Positions 31,311 to 43,202 of a stretch of DNA of 64,000 nt are shown one piece after another. The stretch is from Isoetes taiwanensis (lineage: Eukaryota > Streptophyta > Lycopodiopsida > Isoetales > Isoetaceae), in the NCBI GenBank assembly GCA_021234155.1, contig JAJEKV010000001.1:30458177-30522176 (forward strand). The letters run 5' to 3'. The stretch's first letter is position 1, and every line of letters begins with the position of its first letter. The notes under the pieces were generated by a model. That model was not told the origin of the DNA. It did not search any database and was given only the letters and a program-made list of their open reading frames with translations. Both the position numbers and the translations under genes were made by a program.

Positions 31311-33238
31311 TGTTGACCCTAAACCTGGCTTAAAGGTCAACCAAAGGAACCAATTTGAGTTTTCACTCAAATTGGGGTTAGAACCTCCAGATCACTTAAG
31401 GTGATCAGTCTATGCAAGATAATTTCAAAGACAAGTTCAAAAATTTGAAGTTTTATACCTTTCCCATTTCCAGAAATTGACACCTTTGCCAAAACAGCTG
31501 TGGTGTTGATATGCAGATCGATTTTTTGAGTCAATCACTGTAGACTTGGTCAAAAAAGTTGTAGGTAACCAACAATAAAGCCTCTGACCAAGTCAGGAAC
31601 TTAGTTTATGAGTTATTCGAGCTCAAAGTGCAGTCAAAATTTGGTCAATAGAAGTCAAATCTGAAAACAGTGATCAGAGATTGGAATTTTGGAGTTGCCA
31701 AACGAATTTTTGAGAATTTCCAAAGCAAATATACTGTAATGATGATGAGGAATATAGGCAAGTAGTCAGATTTCCATTTGGATAGGCAAAAGTATTTTTT
31801 TGTGGCTGGATTTGGCAAAATACAGTCAAGAACAGTCAAAACAGAATGCAAAAATTTCTAACTCGAGTTGTGAGTGGAATTTTTTGGATTTTTCAAAACA
31901 TATGGGCTCCAGATGTCTCAAGGATTGATGGCAAATGGGCCAAAGGCAATCAAAAGTACAGGGGAATTTTCTGTAGTATTTTGAACAGACAGAAATTGTA
32001 AAAAATCATAACAGAGATAATTTCTTCAACTAGGCATCAAATTTCATTGATATGGAGGTAAATCAATCATAATAATGTTGGGTAATAATACTTCAGTACT
32101 TCAAAATCAACTTCAGGTCAATAAATAACTTCAATAGGTAATTTTCAACCAAATCTCTTGGGACTTGATCGGGGAGTACTCAGAGTCTTCACAAATCCTT
32201 CTAGTCATGCTCAGCAATGATCACAGTAAGGTTTGAACGCTTCTGGGCCTTCAAGAAAATTCTTTTGTCGAATCCCATGTATATATCTTAGTTTTCAAAT
32301 GTTTGCTTAATCTTAGCCTTGATTGATGGGTTTATTCGGTTCTTAAAGAGCGGGAAGGTGAAAATAGGTAGGTTCCGAGGGCTGTGGTGTCAAATCCGGC
32401 GAGATTCGAGGTGGAAGCAGAAATTTAGGGTTCTTGGCTGTATTTTTTCAGAAATGGCGCGATACGATTCCGTATTCTTGCCCGTATATCCATGGAATAT
32501 GCTGTATTCTTTAATTTTGCAAAGCTAAGCCATGGTTTTAAAAGGCCACTTATAGAAAATTGAAGAGATGGATCACTTTAGCAATGGCAACCCTAATTTT
32601 TCTTGGGAATATGCCAAGTCCTTGGGCATAATGATCAGGAATATTCCATAAGGTATACAAGTGGCATGGCATAATGGTAAGGAATTGCAAAAGGATTTTG
32701 GCTAGGAAAATTGCAAAAAGATGTGGCATAAGAAGTGAAAAGATATGGAGGCAATGGTGGGGGATAACTCATGGGGGAAATATAGGTGTATTAGAAAAAG
32801 GGAGAATGGGGCAAAACATAATGAGGTATGCAAGGGTAAACAAAAGAGAATATGGATGTAGGAAAAATGGCTAGGAAATTCCAAAAGATAGAGGTAGAAT
32901 ATGAGTAAAAATTGGATAGGGATGGCTAAGGGATGAAATCAAGCATCATGGGGTCTTCCAAACTTTTAACTTCCAATCTTCAAAAATTGTCTTCCAAACT
33001 TCATAACCCAGAATCTTCTAGAGCATATTCTTGACTAAGCATTTTGACCTTAAATAAAGTACCTCATGTGAGTTTTGAACCTTGAGCACTTGTTGACTTG
33101 AAGAATGAACACCCTTTGACCTCCATATCAATGTTGAATGCCAAGAATCTTCCAAACTTTGACCTAGTATTCCAAGATAAGTTGACCTAGTTTTGAATGC
33201 ATGGATCACAATTAGCATGTTGCCCTTTGGGGGCAACA
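31311..33238 (-). repeat. 3' LTR of the minus-strand gypsy copy
   Basis: Ends are TGTTGACCCT (31311) and GGGGGCAACA (33238), the same as in the solo LTR at 15001-27850. On the minus strand it begins TGTTGCCCCC and directly follows the interior of the gypsy copy at 33239-37255, preceded by GAGGGGACCAGCC as in the nested element. Roughly 32240-33120 is almost identical to the solo LTR, whereas the ends are clearly diverged. Confidence 0.85.
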
Positions 33239-34250
33239 TCTCGCCAAAACAAGAAAAAGGCTGGTCCCCTCAGCCATATAATGTCAAAAATGAATAACTA
33301 GAGGGGTCTTCAACTTGGTACCAAGGTGTCTATGATAGAATAAGAGTGTGAAATGCAAATGTTGATGAAATGAGTGTGAATGTGATGATGAAATGATGTG
33401 GATGGAATATGGTGAGTGAGAAAAGGCAGAAATGAGTGTGAATATGATAGGATGATGGTGCAATGGAGATGAAGTAATTGTGCAATTGCTTGGGATCTCG
33501 CCAAAACAAGAAAATGCATGTCTTCTACTTGATCTTCAAAAAGGTTGCAACTCGCTATGATGGTAGAGATGAATTGCAGAGTGCTCTTCTTTTTTGGGAA
33601 TGAAAACAAGAATAAAGAATCTGAATGGAAGGTAGGACTACTTGTGACAGATGAAAAAAATGGAAGAAGAGTGCTTTGTCATGGAAACATACAAACCAAT
33701 TAGTCTCAAATCCTTGCAACTCGCTATGATGGTAAAGGTGACTTTGCAGAGTCTTTGTAAGGTATGAAAAAGAGAATAGGGGGATGAATGGATGGTAGGT
33801 ATATTCTAAGACAGATGAGAAAATGGAAGAAGGATGCTCCTGCATATGACACTTGGTAATCATTAGTATCAATCCTGTTCTTGAGATCATGTATACTCTT
33901 TATCCGGGTCGATCACCCTAAAACATGAAACCAATTCTATTAGAGTAATGTGCTCAAAGTCAAGCTAATCTAAAAAGTCAAGCTGATTTAACTACACTAA
34001 ACCTACTATAAATTTTAAGCCTTCAATGTAAAAGAGGGACAAGCAAGCATGCTAGTCCCAATACCTTTTCAGGTGCAAGATATTGATAGGATTTGGCAGT
34101 GGCATTCCTGAAGCAACCTCTTGTAACCAATAAGAATTAGTACCTGCAGGATCCAACACTACAAAGGGCCCTTCCCAAATATTATCAAATTTGCCAAATT
34201 TGAATCCTCCTTTGACTTGTTCCATTTGAGAACAAGCTCTCCTTTCTTAA
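33239..34250 (-). other. 3' non-coding interior of the minus-strand gypsy copy
   Basis: Contains CTCGCCAAAACAAGAAAA twice (33241 and 33496), GCAACTCGCTATGATGGTA twice (33547 and 33716) and GA-rich sequence. No coding frame is credible. A remnant of the integrase C-terminal region lies near 34070-34250 on the minus strand. Confidence 0.65.
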
Positions 34251-35394
34251 AGGTGCCTTGTATTTTGTGTGCAGCCTTGAATGCGCCGGATCTTTAGCCT
34301 TTTTCAAAGCAAGTTTGTGTTCTCGGCTTCCATTACGTACTCATTCAAATGTAACAGGGGCATCCGGTCTTTCTGTAAGGCATGTTCAAAAGGTAAGCAC
34401 AATTTGTGAGCTAATCTCAAGGAAGGTAATTCAAGTTCTACTGGTAGAACTGCTTCTATGCCATAAACCAAATTGAAAGGTGTATGATTTGTAGCTGTTT
34501 TGATAGTGACTCTATAAGCCCAAAGTGCATCCATTTTTTTTATATGCCAATCCCTTTTGTTAATCTCCACTGTTTTCTGCAAGATATTTTTCAACACTTT
34601 GTTAGTAGATTCAGCTTGTCCATTACCCTGAGGATAATATGAAGAACTTTTGGTGTGCTTGACCTTCAAAATGCTCAACAAATTAGCAATGACTTCATTA
34701 ACAAAGGGGGCACCTCTATCAGAATGTATCTGGAAAGGAATACCAAATCTGGAGCAAACAAATTCATGTAAAAACCTTGCAGTTGTGAGGGCATTAGCTT
34801 GCCTCAAAGGTATAGCCTCTGCCCACTTAGTAAAATAATCTGTAGCCACAATAATATGCTGATGTTGACCTGTAGAAGAAGGATTAATGGGACCAATATA
34901 ATCTAGTCCCCAGATTTGAAAGGGTCCTGGAGATATGATAGGATTCAAGGCAGCTGGCAGTAAAATTCTTTTACTAAAAATTTGACATTGATTGCAATAA
35001 CCTCATAGCAATCTCTCAAAACAGTAGGCCAATAATATCCAGACCTGAGAATCTTTTTTGCAGTGGTATCCCCAGCAAAATGTCCTCCACAGATACCTTT
35101 ATGCATCTCTCTAATAATCAAGGCAGATTCTTCTTCACTTACACACCTCAGCAAGATTCCATCCCTGTTAACTTTGCATAAGACATTTTCTATCAGCTTG
35201 AATTGTCTGCACTTGTCCTTAAGTCTCCTCTTTAACTTGCTTTTCCTCACTTGCATTGACGACCAAGATTGGTTAGTGCTACTGCAAGTCATCCTTCTCC
35301 AAATCCTCTTCTTTGATTGCTGTCTCAGCCAAGCGCTCAAGAAGAACACTTCTACACAATCCATCAAACTCACTATTGAGTTCTCTTGGCACAT
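34251..35394 (-). pseudogene. Integrase of the minus-strand gypsy copy
   Basis: Minus-strand frames 35394-34945 and 34948-34304 join across a frameshift near 34946. They carry the HHCC domain (HKGICGGHFAGDTTAKKIL...) and the DDE core: WGLDYIGPINP, HSDRGAPFVNEV and YYPQGNGQAESTNKVL. Similarity to the integrases at 22561-23887 and 57600-58470 is high, and all are Tat-like. A further frameshift near 34310 separates the C-terminal end. This copy is inactive. Confidence 0.85.
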
Positions 35395-35553
35395 GGTGCA
35401 ACTCCCAAGTCTTGAAGCTTGATAATTCTTCCAAGACCTTTCCTTGGCAAGATCATATCCTCATTTTTGGCCTCATACTCTCTGGACCTGCCTACAAACA
35501 AGTTGCGAATCTCCAAATATAACAATGTTAGTAATGCCTACATGTTTAACCTC

Positions 35554-35790
35554 TTATAAGCATGCTATGAGAGCCTTGTACTCAGCCATGTTTGAGGTAG
35601 TATTCGAGAAAATCCTACCAACTTTAGCCAATAACCTATTAGAATGATCCTTGAGAATGGAAGCAGAAGATGCAACACTTAACCTTTTAGATATTCCTCC
35701 ATCAAACCACAAAAAAATAATGCTTTCACCTTGAGATGTGCTGACCTCCATGGGCAACTTAAGTTCTGATATTGAAGCTGGGGCAGCAAG
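35554..35790 (-). pseudogene. Extra RNase H (N-terminal half) of the minus-strand gypsy copy
   Basis: The minus strand reads FLWFDGGISKRLSVASSAS, then a linker, then SNMAEYKALIACL: the first two catalytic motifs of the acquired RNase H, in one uninterrupted frame. Just downstream a GDS-like stretch and a tail with H-V-P-R-E similarity occur in broken frames. RT, expected next, is missing: within a few hundred bases the sequence becomes the integrase leader. Confidence 0.7.
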
Positions 35791-35797
35791 CTCGTAC

Positions 35798-37255
35798 TCA
35801 CCAGATTTTTCCTCCATCTGATATGGTACACTCACCTTTTGAACATATAGGTCTTGCATCCATAGTAGATAGCCATTTTCTTCCTAAAAGCAAGTCATAG
35901 ATATCTGATTTTTCATAAATACCTTCAAATGAGACCACAACAAAGTTAGCAACCACTATGATACCCTCAATGTCAATTGGAACATGATTTACAATGCCTA
36001 TAGGGTTGATTTTAGTGTTTGAGAAAGATTTTAGCACCATTGAAGCTTTCTTGTCAATCTCCAAACCACACAACCTCATATTGTGATGGGGCATCATATT
36101 AAGTGGTGATCCCACACTTTGGTCAAGACTTTCTTACCAATTCTTGCCACACACGTGAAAGAACCAAGATCATACTCTTCTTGGGTCAATACATGCTCTT
36201 CAATATGATTTGTGAGAGCCACTTCATCCTCCTTGGTTAGATTCAACACCTTTTTTCTATAAGATGGAGCAATCTTGAGCAATGTTAGCAAATCCACACT
36301 AATCTTTGAATTCTTCAGTAAAGACTCAAAATCCTCACTTTCTTTATCTTTCCTAATGTACTTTTAACAAGCAGGAGGAGGCACAGCCTGATTGACTTAT
36401 TATCTTTAGCTTTAGGTGCATTAGCTTCCTCATTGTCTTGAACTAGTTCCTTACCCTTTGAATTGAGCATCTCTTTTGTATAGATTGCCATAATATCCTT
36501 TTGATCTTCTAATTCCTGCACAAATCTCACTGAGGCAATTGGTTTAGCAGCCTTGGCTTTGGTCTTGTCTTTGCCTTGCATTGCAAAATACTCTTTTACA
36601 CTACATTTATCCTCATAATGACCTATAGCTTTGCAAAAAGCACAAATAGGATATTCCTTAACAAATGTCCTCTCCTACCATATTTAGTACATGGCCTATA
36701 CCAGCAATAGTCTGAGGAATGAGTATTTCTTGAGCAATGAGCACATGAGGAATAGGTTCTCTTCTCGGGTGTTGAAAACTTCATCTATTGGAGCTGCTTT
36801 GTGACCTCAGCAAAGGCTTCAGAAACTTTGGATCAGCCCTGACATCAGCCACAGGGCTCTCTAAATCCTCCATCTTGGGCTTCTTCTTGTCTTTTTGGAT
36901 AACATAGATTGGTATAGGACCAGGCCCCATGTATTCCTGCTCATATTCTAGAAAAAAAGGATCATGAGGAGAGTGTACATCATCAGGAAGATAAGAAAGC
37001 ATATCAGCAATTTTAGTAGCTTTAGTGAAGGCTTTGTGTATGGTATCAAATCCCTCTAGCTTTTGTATCTTGAGCATTTTCCTATGCACCCTTAGTCTGC
37101 TGCTCAATCCTCTAATAAAGGAGGCCACACGATGCAAAGTATAGTTAGGTACCTGGTTTACTTGGCATTTGACAAGATACAAGTTGAATCTCTCAATATA
37201 TTGGTGTATAGTCTCACCATAAAAAATCAGATCTTGAGGGTCAAGAAGCTTACGA
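35798..37255 (-). pseudogene. Gag and protease of the minus-strand gypsy copy, 5' truncated
   Basis: Minus-strand frames read, from the right: KLLDPQDLIF and IHQYIERFNLYLVKCQ (capsid, from 37255); zinc-knuckle remnants (about 36780-36600); SVRFVQELEDQKDIMAIY (about 36540); LDLLTLLKIAPSYRKK (about 36290); and the retropepsin-like MGSPLNMMPHHNM... with DLLLGRKWLS (36115-35860). Several frameshifts and a stop break it. The capsid lacks its N-terminal third because the copy ends abruptly at 37255 against LTR sequence of opposite orientation. A short deletion removes about nine residues between DLIF and the ETIHQY block, compared with the copy at 58687. Confidence 0.8.
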
Positions 37256-37387
37256 AACCCCCAATCACCCCTCGTCCCAGACATGTGGAGAGAATGGGCC
37301 AATACCCACGTGGAGGCAGCACGCGAATTTAATTATCCACGTGGATTAGTTTTTATATGCCCAGGGCTTCCAAAATCTTCTTGGCCT
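37256..37387 (+). repeat. Left piece of a gypsy LTR interrupted by the LINE
   Basis: GGGCTTCCAAAATCTTCTTGGCCT and the preceding ATTAGTTTTTATATGCCC resemble the TTTATACCTTGGCTTATTTTT...TTCTTGCC region of the nested gypsy LTR (17370-17405). The LTR resumes at 43203 with GTGGGACATTGTTC, as expected. The left boundary with the minus-strand gypsy copy is abrupt. Confidence 0.6.
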
Positions 37388-37544
37388 AGAAATTCGAATT
37401 GGGAAGAGAGGAGGAGCAGTAGCTACAGCCTTACCCAGTTCTTGCCAGTTCTTGCCAACAGACCCAAACTATGGAAGCCTTCCGTGATAACGGCTCCAGC
37501 CAAGAGACTGACAAGCTGATGGGGGATCGATTGAGCCTCATGGC

Positions 37545-38740
37545 TTGGGGCTGAAGCCAAGGGAGATGGCGAGGAGGAAGAATCCTCCAGTAAAGGGGAA
37601 GGGCGCGGGTCTCGGCATGCATGAAGAGGCGCGGGCTGTAGGAAGTGGCATGCAATTGGTGGCAGAGATGAGGGAGCTCTTGGAATCCCCTTCGATTGAG
37701 AGGTATGTGGATTGCTCTTCCTCTCCATATAATTCTGAGACCCCAGTAGATTGTGTTTTGGAGACTTCGGTCTTGATTCCATCAAGCATGCCCCCTTTGG
37801 AAACTGGATCTGTGATGCCCTCTTCCCATGTGCTTGGGAAGGGATCACTTGCTGGTGATGCGCCCTCTTCTAGGGTGCATGTAGCTGATGTGCTTCCTGG
37901 GGTGCCCCTGGATACCTCTCAGGGTGCCAGGGCACAGCCCCAACTCTGTCAATGCCCGGCTGGCCGAACAATGACACTTGTTGCTTTCGCATCACTTTCG
38001 GTACGGGTTTTCAGATTGGATCAAAGCGCAAAGCTTGAGTGTAGGATTTGTCCGTGTTCAAGAGGCTCGAAATTTGTGGAGGATCATCACTGTTGACTGC
38101 TTGAGGTAGCTCTTCCGGAGACTCCATGGATAGATATTGATCATACCAGGCATGTTCAGACCATTGAGAATCTAGTTTCATTTGCGGTATTGGGCTACTT
38201 CACGGGTTACATATTGGACTCGAGGAGGTTTAGCTCTTGGCTTGCCGGACATCTGAGGCGGATTGGTTTGCCTAGGTATCAGTCTCTGAAATTCTTACTG
38301 AATAATTTCTTCATAATCATGTTTGATTTGAGTCTTCCGATGCGACAATTGGTTAGTCGGGGGTGGATATTTTGGGTGAATCTTATGTGTTGTATCGATT
38401 ATTATACTCGGCAATGTCCACTAGTTCTTTGGCGGTTAAAATCCCATGTTGGTTCCAGATTCAGGATCTTCCTCTTGATCTGATGGTGCCTGATTTCCTG
38501 GTTTCTATGGCTAATGGCCGGGTGTATATTTGGCTCATTCTATTGTGCGGATCCCCAAGATATGTTGTTGCTCTTTTGCTTTGCGATCTGTGCCCACTTC
38601 TCTTCCAAAGGCGTAGTGGTCCCGGCATGTTCGCTTCGATTGAAGCTTTTGAATGGCTCGAGATCCGGGCGGATGTTTTCATCTATTGTGCTACCATCGA
38701 CCACGTTGATGATCCCGGCGGTCTTTGGTGATGTGGTTGG
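37545..38740 (+). pseudogene. LINE ORF1 (DUF4283-like RNA-binding protein), broken
   Basis: A frame from ATG 37545 begins with basic residues (MGLKPREMARRKNPP) and ends at a stop at 38094-38096. Further frames carry the DUF4283-like body: VLGYFTGYILDSRRFS with NNFFIIMFD (38190-38340), a WILGESYVLYRLL-like stretch (38365), and PCWFQIQDLPLDLM (38440-38490). In plant L1 elements ORF1 binds element RNA. I do not see a CCHC knuckle. At least three frame changes are needed to read it through. Confidence 0.6.
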
Positions 38741-39255
38741 GGTTCGGCGTGCTTATGCAGGGGGGCCGGGATTCCTCTCGTTCACGAGGCAACAAAGGCG
38801 AGAGGACTCGTGGTGCGATGGAGTGGAGTTGGACGAGGTGGTGTGGTTGGGAGAGGTGGTGTGGGACGAGGAGGGCAGGCTAGCTTGCGGCCGCCCATTG
38901 GATGGTGGGGCTAGGGGCGTGGTGGCTCGGGGAGGGCTCCGGATGATTTGGTTGTGGCTAGGTTTGAGGACGTGGCTGTGGGAGGGGCTGGTGATCCTGT
39001 TGGGGATGTCCCGGTAGTGGTATGTGCTGAGCATGAGGTGGCTGGAGCAGCCCGGTTGGAGGTAGAGACTAGTGTGGCCCATGACTCTATGGAGGTGCCT
39101 GGGGGACTTCCAACACGTGTTGGAAGTGGAATGCCACGTAGAGCGGATGTGGGTCACATTGCTGTGATTAATCCTCTGGCTCTAGATGATGACTCTGTGG
39201 AGTGGGCTGATGGCCTGGTGGGTAGGCATGTGGGGCTGGACACTTCTCCTCCGGG

Positions 39256-42200
39256 ATGAATAGGTCGATCCTTAGTTGGAATGTGTGGGGGGTGCAGTCC
39301 TCTAGTAGTAAGAGGGCCCGTGTTTCTTTGGCACTTCGACAGTTGCGTCCTGATATTATTTGCATTCAAGAGCATAAGTGTCACAGGGGTGATATGTCCA
39401 GGCTCATGAATATGTTTGGTAGGCAGTTTGCCTCTATTGCTTCTTCTTCTGGGCGGACTAGTGGGCCGGGGGTACTCTTATTGCTTGGAGGATGGATGTG
39501 CAGATTACGTACTCTGCAGCGGACAGGTTTGGTCGGTGGGCAATAATTAAGTGGTTGGAGGGAGGGCAAGAGTGGGGGATTGTTAATGTTTATGCCCCTA
39601 ATCAGCCTTCTCAGCGGGGTGCTTTATGTTCCACAGTCCAGAATAAGTTGCGAGCCCTTGGTGGGTTGCAGGTCGCTTGGTTGCTGTTAGGGGACTTCAA
39701 TATGGTAGAGCGAGTAGAGGATCGCTCTGGTTCTGGAACCCAGGTTGTACATGGGTTTGAGAGGGACCAGTGGTCTTGTTTGTTGCAGGATTTGGCCTTG
39801 GTTGAGGTCCCTGGGGACTTGTCTTTCACCTATTGTAATAGGCAGATTGGTGTGGGCCGGGCGTATGCTAGGCATGACCGGTGCTATGCTTCCCTATGTG
39901 CACTGGATGGTGTGCCCTCTTTGCGCCGGAGTAACATTCTGTCTACCTCCATTTCTAATCATTACCCTTAGGTTTTGTCCAGTCAGGGTGCGGTTGCCTC
40001 TCGACCCTCTAGGACGGTGTTCCGTTTGAACACCCGGCTTCTGGCTGATGCAGATTTCTTGGCCCAGTGCCAGGAGTTGTGGCTTGATACCTTTTCATAT
40101 CTGAAGGGTATGTCTGGTATGGTGACTGCGTTGGCCAGGGTGAAGCGTTTTGCCAAGGTCTTTGGTAGGCAACGTGTGCAGCAGGAGCGACAGGAGTTGC
40201 ATGGTCTCTATTAGGAGTTGGAGAAGATTCGGGCGCAGCCTTCTGATGGCATTAGGGAGAATGCAGTGTTGCAGCATATTGTTGCTCTGGAGCAGGTTAA
40301 AGTGCAGGAGGCACGTGTGAAGGCGGCCCTTACCTGGTTGAAGGAGGGGGACACGAGTTCGTCGGTGTTCTTCAAAGCAGCTACGCAGCGGCGATATGCA
40401 GCATCTATGGCGTCCCTTGCTTTGCCTGATGGCCAGACTTTAGAGGATCCCGCTGATTTGCAGAGGTATGTGCATGCTCATTTCTCAGGGTTTTTCGCAC
40501 AGCACACTCTTCCCTATGAGCAGGAGATGCAGGAACTTGTTTTGGGGGCTGTTAAGCCATCTATTCTGCCTCACTAGAGTGAGAGCTTGGAGCAGGAGCT
40601 CTCCAGAGAGGATTTAGCGGAGGCATGTATGTGCAGGGCCAAGGATAAATGTCCTGGGCTGGATGGCATCCCTGTGGAATTCTTTCAGACTTATTGGGAG
40701 TGGGCTGGTGAGTTTGTGTACCAGGTGTATCTTGAGTTGCTGCAGTCTTCTCAAATGGATAGGATCTTGAATACCGCATGCATTTCCTTGATTCCTAAGG
40801 TTAAGCAACCTTCTACTATTAATGATTGGAGGCCTATCTCCTTGTTGTCCTATATTATTGCGAAAGCCGTGGCAGAGAAGTTGAAGCCGGTGTTGACTTC
40901 TTCCATTAGTAAGGTGCAGTATGGGTTTGTCCCTGGGAGGAACATTTTGACTAATGTTGCCGCAGCTTATGAGGGCCTTTATTGGGCCAGGAGAACAGGT
41001 CAACGCATTGCCTATCTTAAGCTTGACTTTTCCAAAGCTTACGATAGTGTCCGTTGGGAGTTCTTGTCTGCCATGATGTTAGCGTTGGGCTGTGGTCCAC
41101 GCTTTACTGAGACACGATCATGAAGCTGCATAGGTCAAGCCGCGGGACACGGTGGTGTGCGGGGTGAACCCTCGCCTTTTTCTCCTTAGGCAGAGAGGGT
41201 GCATCGTGGGTGCCCTTTGGGATTTTTTTTTTTGTTTACGATTGTGGTGGAGGCATTGTCTCGGTTGTTTTTGGCTGCGGTGGAGGGGGGTGGTGGATGG
41301 GCTTGGGATGCGGGGCGGTAGCCGCCAGATTATTAACCGGTTTGCGACGACACTTTCCTCTTCTTGGTGGCGTAAGAGAGGAATTTCTGGAATGTGAAGG
41401 GTTTCTTTGGATACTTTCTCCTTGGCCTCGGGCATTCTTCCGAATTGGGGTAAGTGCTCGCATTATGGGCCCAGTGACTCCGCCTCCCCTTGTTTGGCTC
41501 TATTCTCTTGGAAGGTGCTTCCGGGTAATGTGTGTACTAAAGTTGTTGGGTATTCCCTTTGGAGGGATGTTTCCATGGGGAGGGTGTGGGATGAGATTTT
41601 GCGGGGGTGGTTGAAACACCTCAATTGGTGGAAGGGTAGCAAGTTGTCCATGGCGGTGTAGGATCACTATTGCCAAGTCGGTACTTTGTAGCACTCATGT
41701 GTATACAAACATCTGCGATGTTAGCTCGAGGGTAAGATCTGGACTTTGGATAAGATTGTTGAAATTTTGTGTGGGGCGGGGATGATGAAGGGGCGGTTGT
41801 TAAAGTGGCTTGGTGGAAGTGTCTCGCCCGGGGAGGATGGGGGCTTGGCCATTCCGGATTTGGCCTTTGCATAGTAAGGTGTTGGTCTCCAAGTTTGTTT
41901 GGAGCATTTTACTGAGGATGGAGCATCTTCTCTGGTCTTGTGTATTTGTTGTTGCATCTCTTAAGCCATTGTGTGGCGTTTGGGAAGTAAATACGTGCAT
42001 GTGGAGTTGCCTTGGCCTTTGTTGTATGGTCTCGGCCTTTTCCACATGCATCCCCTTTTCTCCGCGGGGTGTTGTGGGCTTGGGATCATGTGCGGGTGCT
42101 CTTCCATCTAGATTATGCCTCAGTTTATCACCACTCTTCTCCTTTCTTGTGGGTTCCTCTACCCCCTGTGCACTTGCCCTTATGCGCCACCCGTGCATGC

Positions 42201-42720
42201 TTTCGGGCCTTGTGAGGCCCGTTGGAGGCGAGCTCTTTGTGCTCACCTTGGAGGATTGGTATTGGGGTGGTCAGCTAGCCGTGGGAGTTCTTTCGAGCTC
42301 ACTTTCGCTGAGGCGTGGACCAGGGCTATCACGGGAACAAGTGGCGGAGAGTATTAAAGCTACACATACCTATAGTCCATCAGGATGATGTGGTGGTGCA
42401 GGTTTGGAAGGTTCATCCGGATGTTGTGTCTTCTTGTTTTGTGCGGTCTTGTTACCGGGTGCTGGCTATTCATGCCACCTTTGCCCCTTCGAGGCAAGTG
42501 GTCTGCGGCTTAGGGTTCTCGATGGCGCTTCGATTTGGGCGTGGACATGGAGCTCACTTCCCCCCGAAGGTTAGGGTGCTTCGTGGCAGGTGGTGCCTTT
42601 GTTGTATCGGGGTGAATGCCCTTGTGAGTCAGTTTAGGCCAGGTGTGAGCCCTCTCTGCCCTTGTTGTGGCCTTCATCGTGAGGCGTGGAGCATTGTCTA
42701 GTTTTATGCCCTCACTTGCG
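39256..42720 (+). pseudogene. LINE ORF2: endonuclease and reverse transcriptase, broken
   Basis: ATG 39256 starts the apurinic-type endonuclease: ILSWNVWGVQ, LRPDIICIQEHKCH, then in other frames WGIVNVYAPNQPS, WLLLGDFNMVE (39680-39715) and YARHDRCYAS. RT follows at 40587-41123 with KDKCPGLDGIPVEFFQTYW, LIPKVKQPSTINDWRPISLL and LDFSKAYDSVRWEF, which holds the first catalytic Asp. The F/YADD region near 41250-41400 is scrambled. The region 41400-41870 (LASGILPNWGKCS..., WKVLPGNV) is repeated in the fragment at 63390-64000. A C-terminal zf-RVT-like cysteine region lies near 42600-42690. Many frameshifts and an internal TAG at 40575 show decay. Confidence 0.85.
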
Positions 42721-43202
42721 GGCTGCCGGGATTGGGTTAGGGCTCTCGTTTCAGGTGAGATTGACTAGCCGCCATTCTTCGCTTCATGTGTATCCTGGTG
42801 CTTGGCCGCTCTTGCGACAGCAAGCCCTTGCATCTGTGCGTGGCTTGGTTGGTGTGGCTGATTTGGAAGTGGCGGCGGTTGTGGATCTTTCAGGGGATTT
42901 AACAGCCTGCAGCCTCTTTGATTCCTCGACTCAGGTACAAGCTTTTCCAAAGCTTTCTGGTGTTTTCGGGATTAGTAGAGCGGAAGTTTGCCATTTGGCG
43001 GGACTTCTTGGGTGTTGTAGATGGTGATGGTCGGTTTGTACAGCATTAGAGTTGCAGTTTTTCTGTGAGTTTGTTGTGAAGTGTCGAGGCATCACTGTCT
43101 CTTTGGAGCAGTTCTCCTTCCTCCTCACTTGCTTTATAACATTACCATTCTTTTAATATATTGATGACACAGTTCTTCAAAAAAAAAAAATCTTCTTGGC
43201 CT

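Larger units (their letters stand above)
37388..43190 (+). mobile_element. Full-length L1-type LINE with target-site duplication
   Basis: The element runs from 37388 to a poly(A) of 12 at 43179-43190. The 12-bp sequence TCTTCTTGGCCT is present on both sides (37376-37387 and 43191-43202), with up to four extra A's ambiguous with the tail. Its ORF1 has a DUF4283-like domain and its ORF2 has endonuclease and RT. Length (5.8 kb) and organisation are those of plant L1 elements. Stops and frameshifts in both ORFs indicate that it is inactive. It inserted into a gypsy LTR. Confidence 0.92.

Noticed and set aside
31311-33238. Reading this as a second solo LTR
   Set aside because: No matching 5-bp duplication flanks it (GTGAC against TCTCG), and the gypsy interior adjoins it in the right orientation, so it is the 3' LTR of that copy.
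38753-39157. 134-codon minus-strand frame in the LINE
   Set aside because: It is the shadow of the GC-rich linker between ORF1 and ORF2 on the plus strand.
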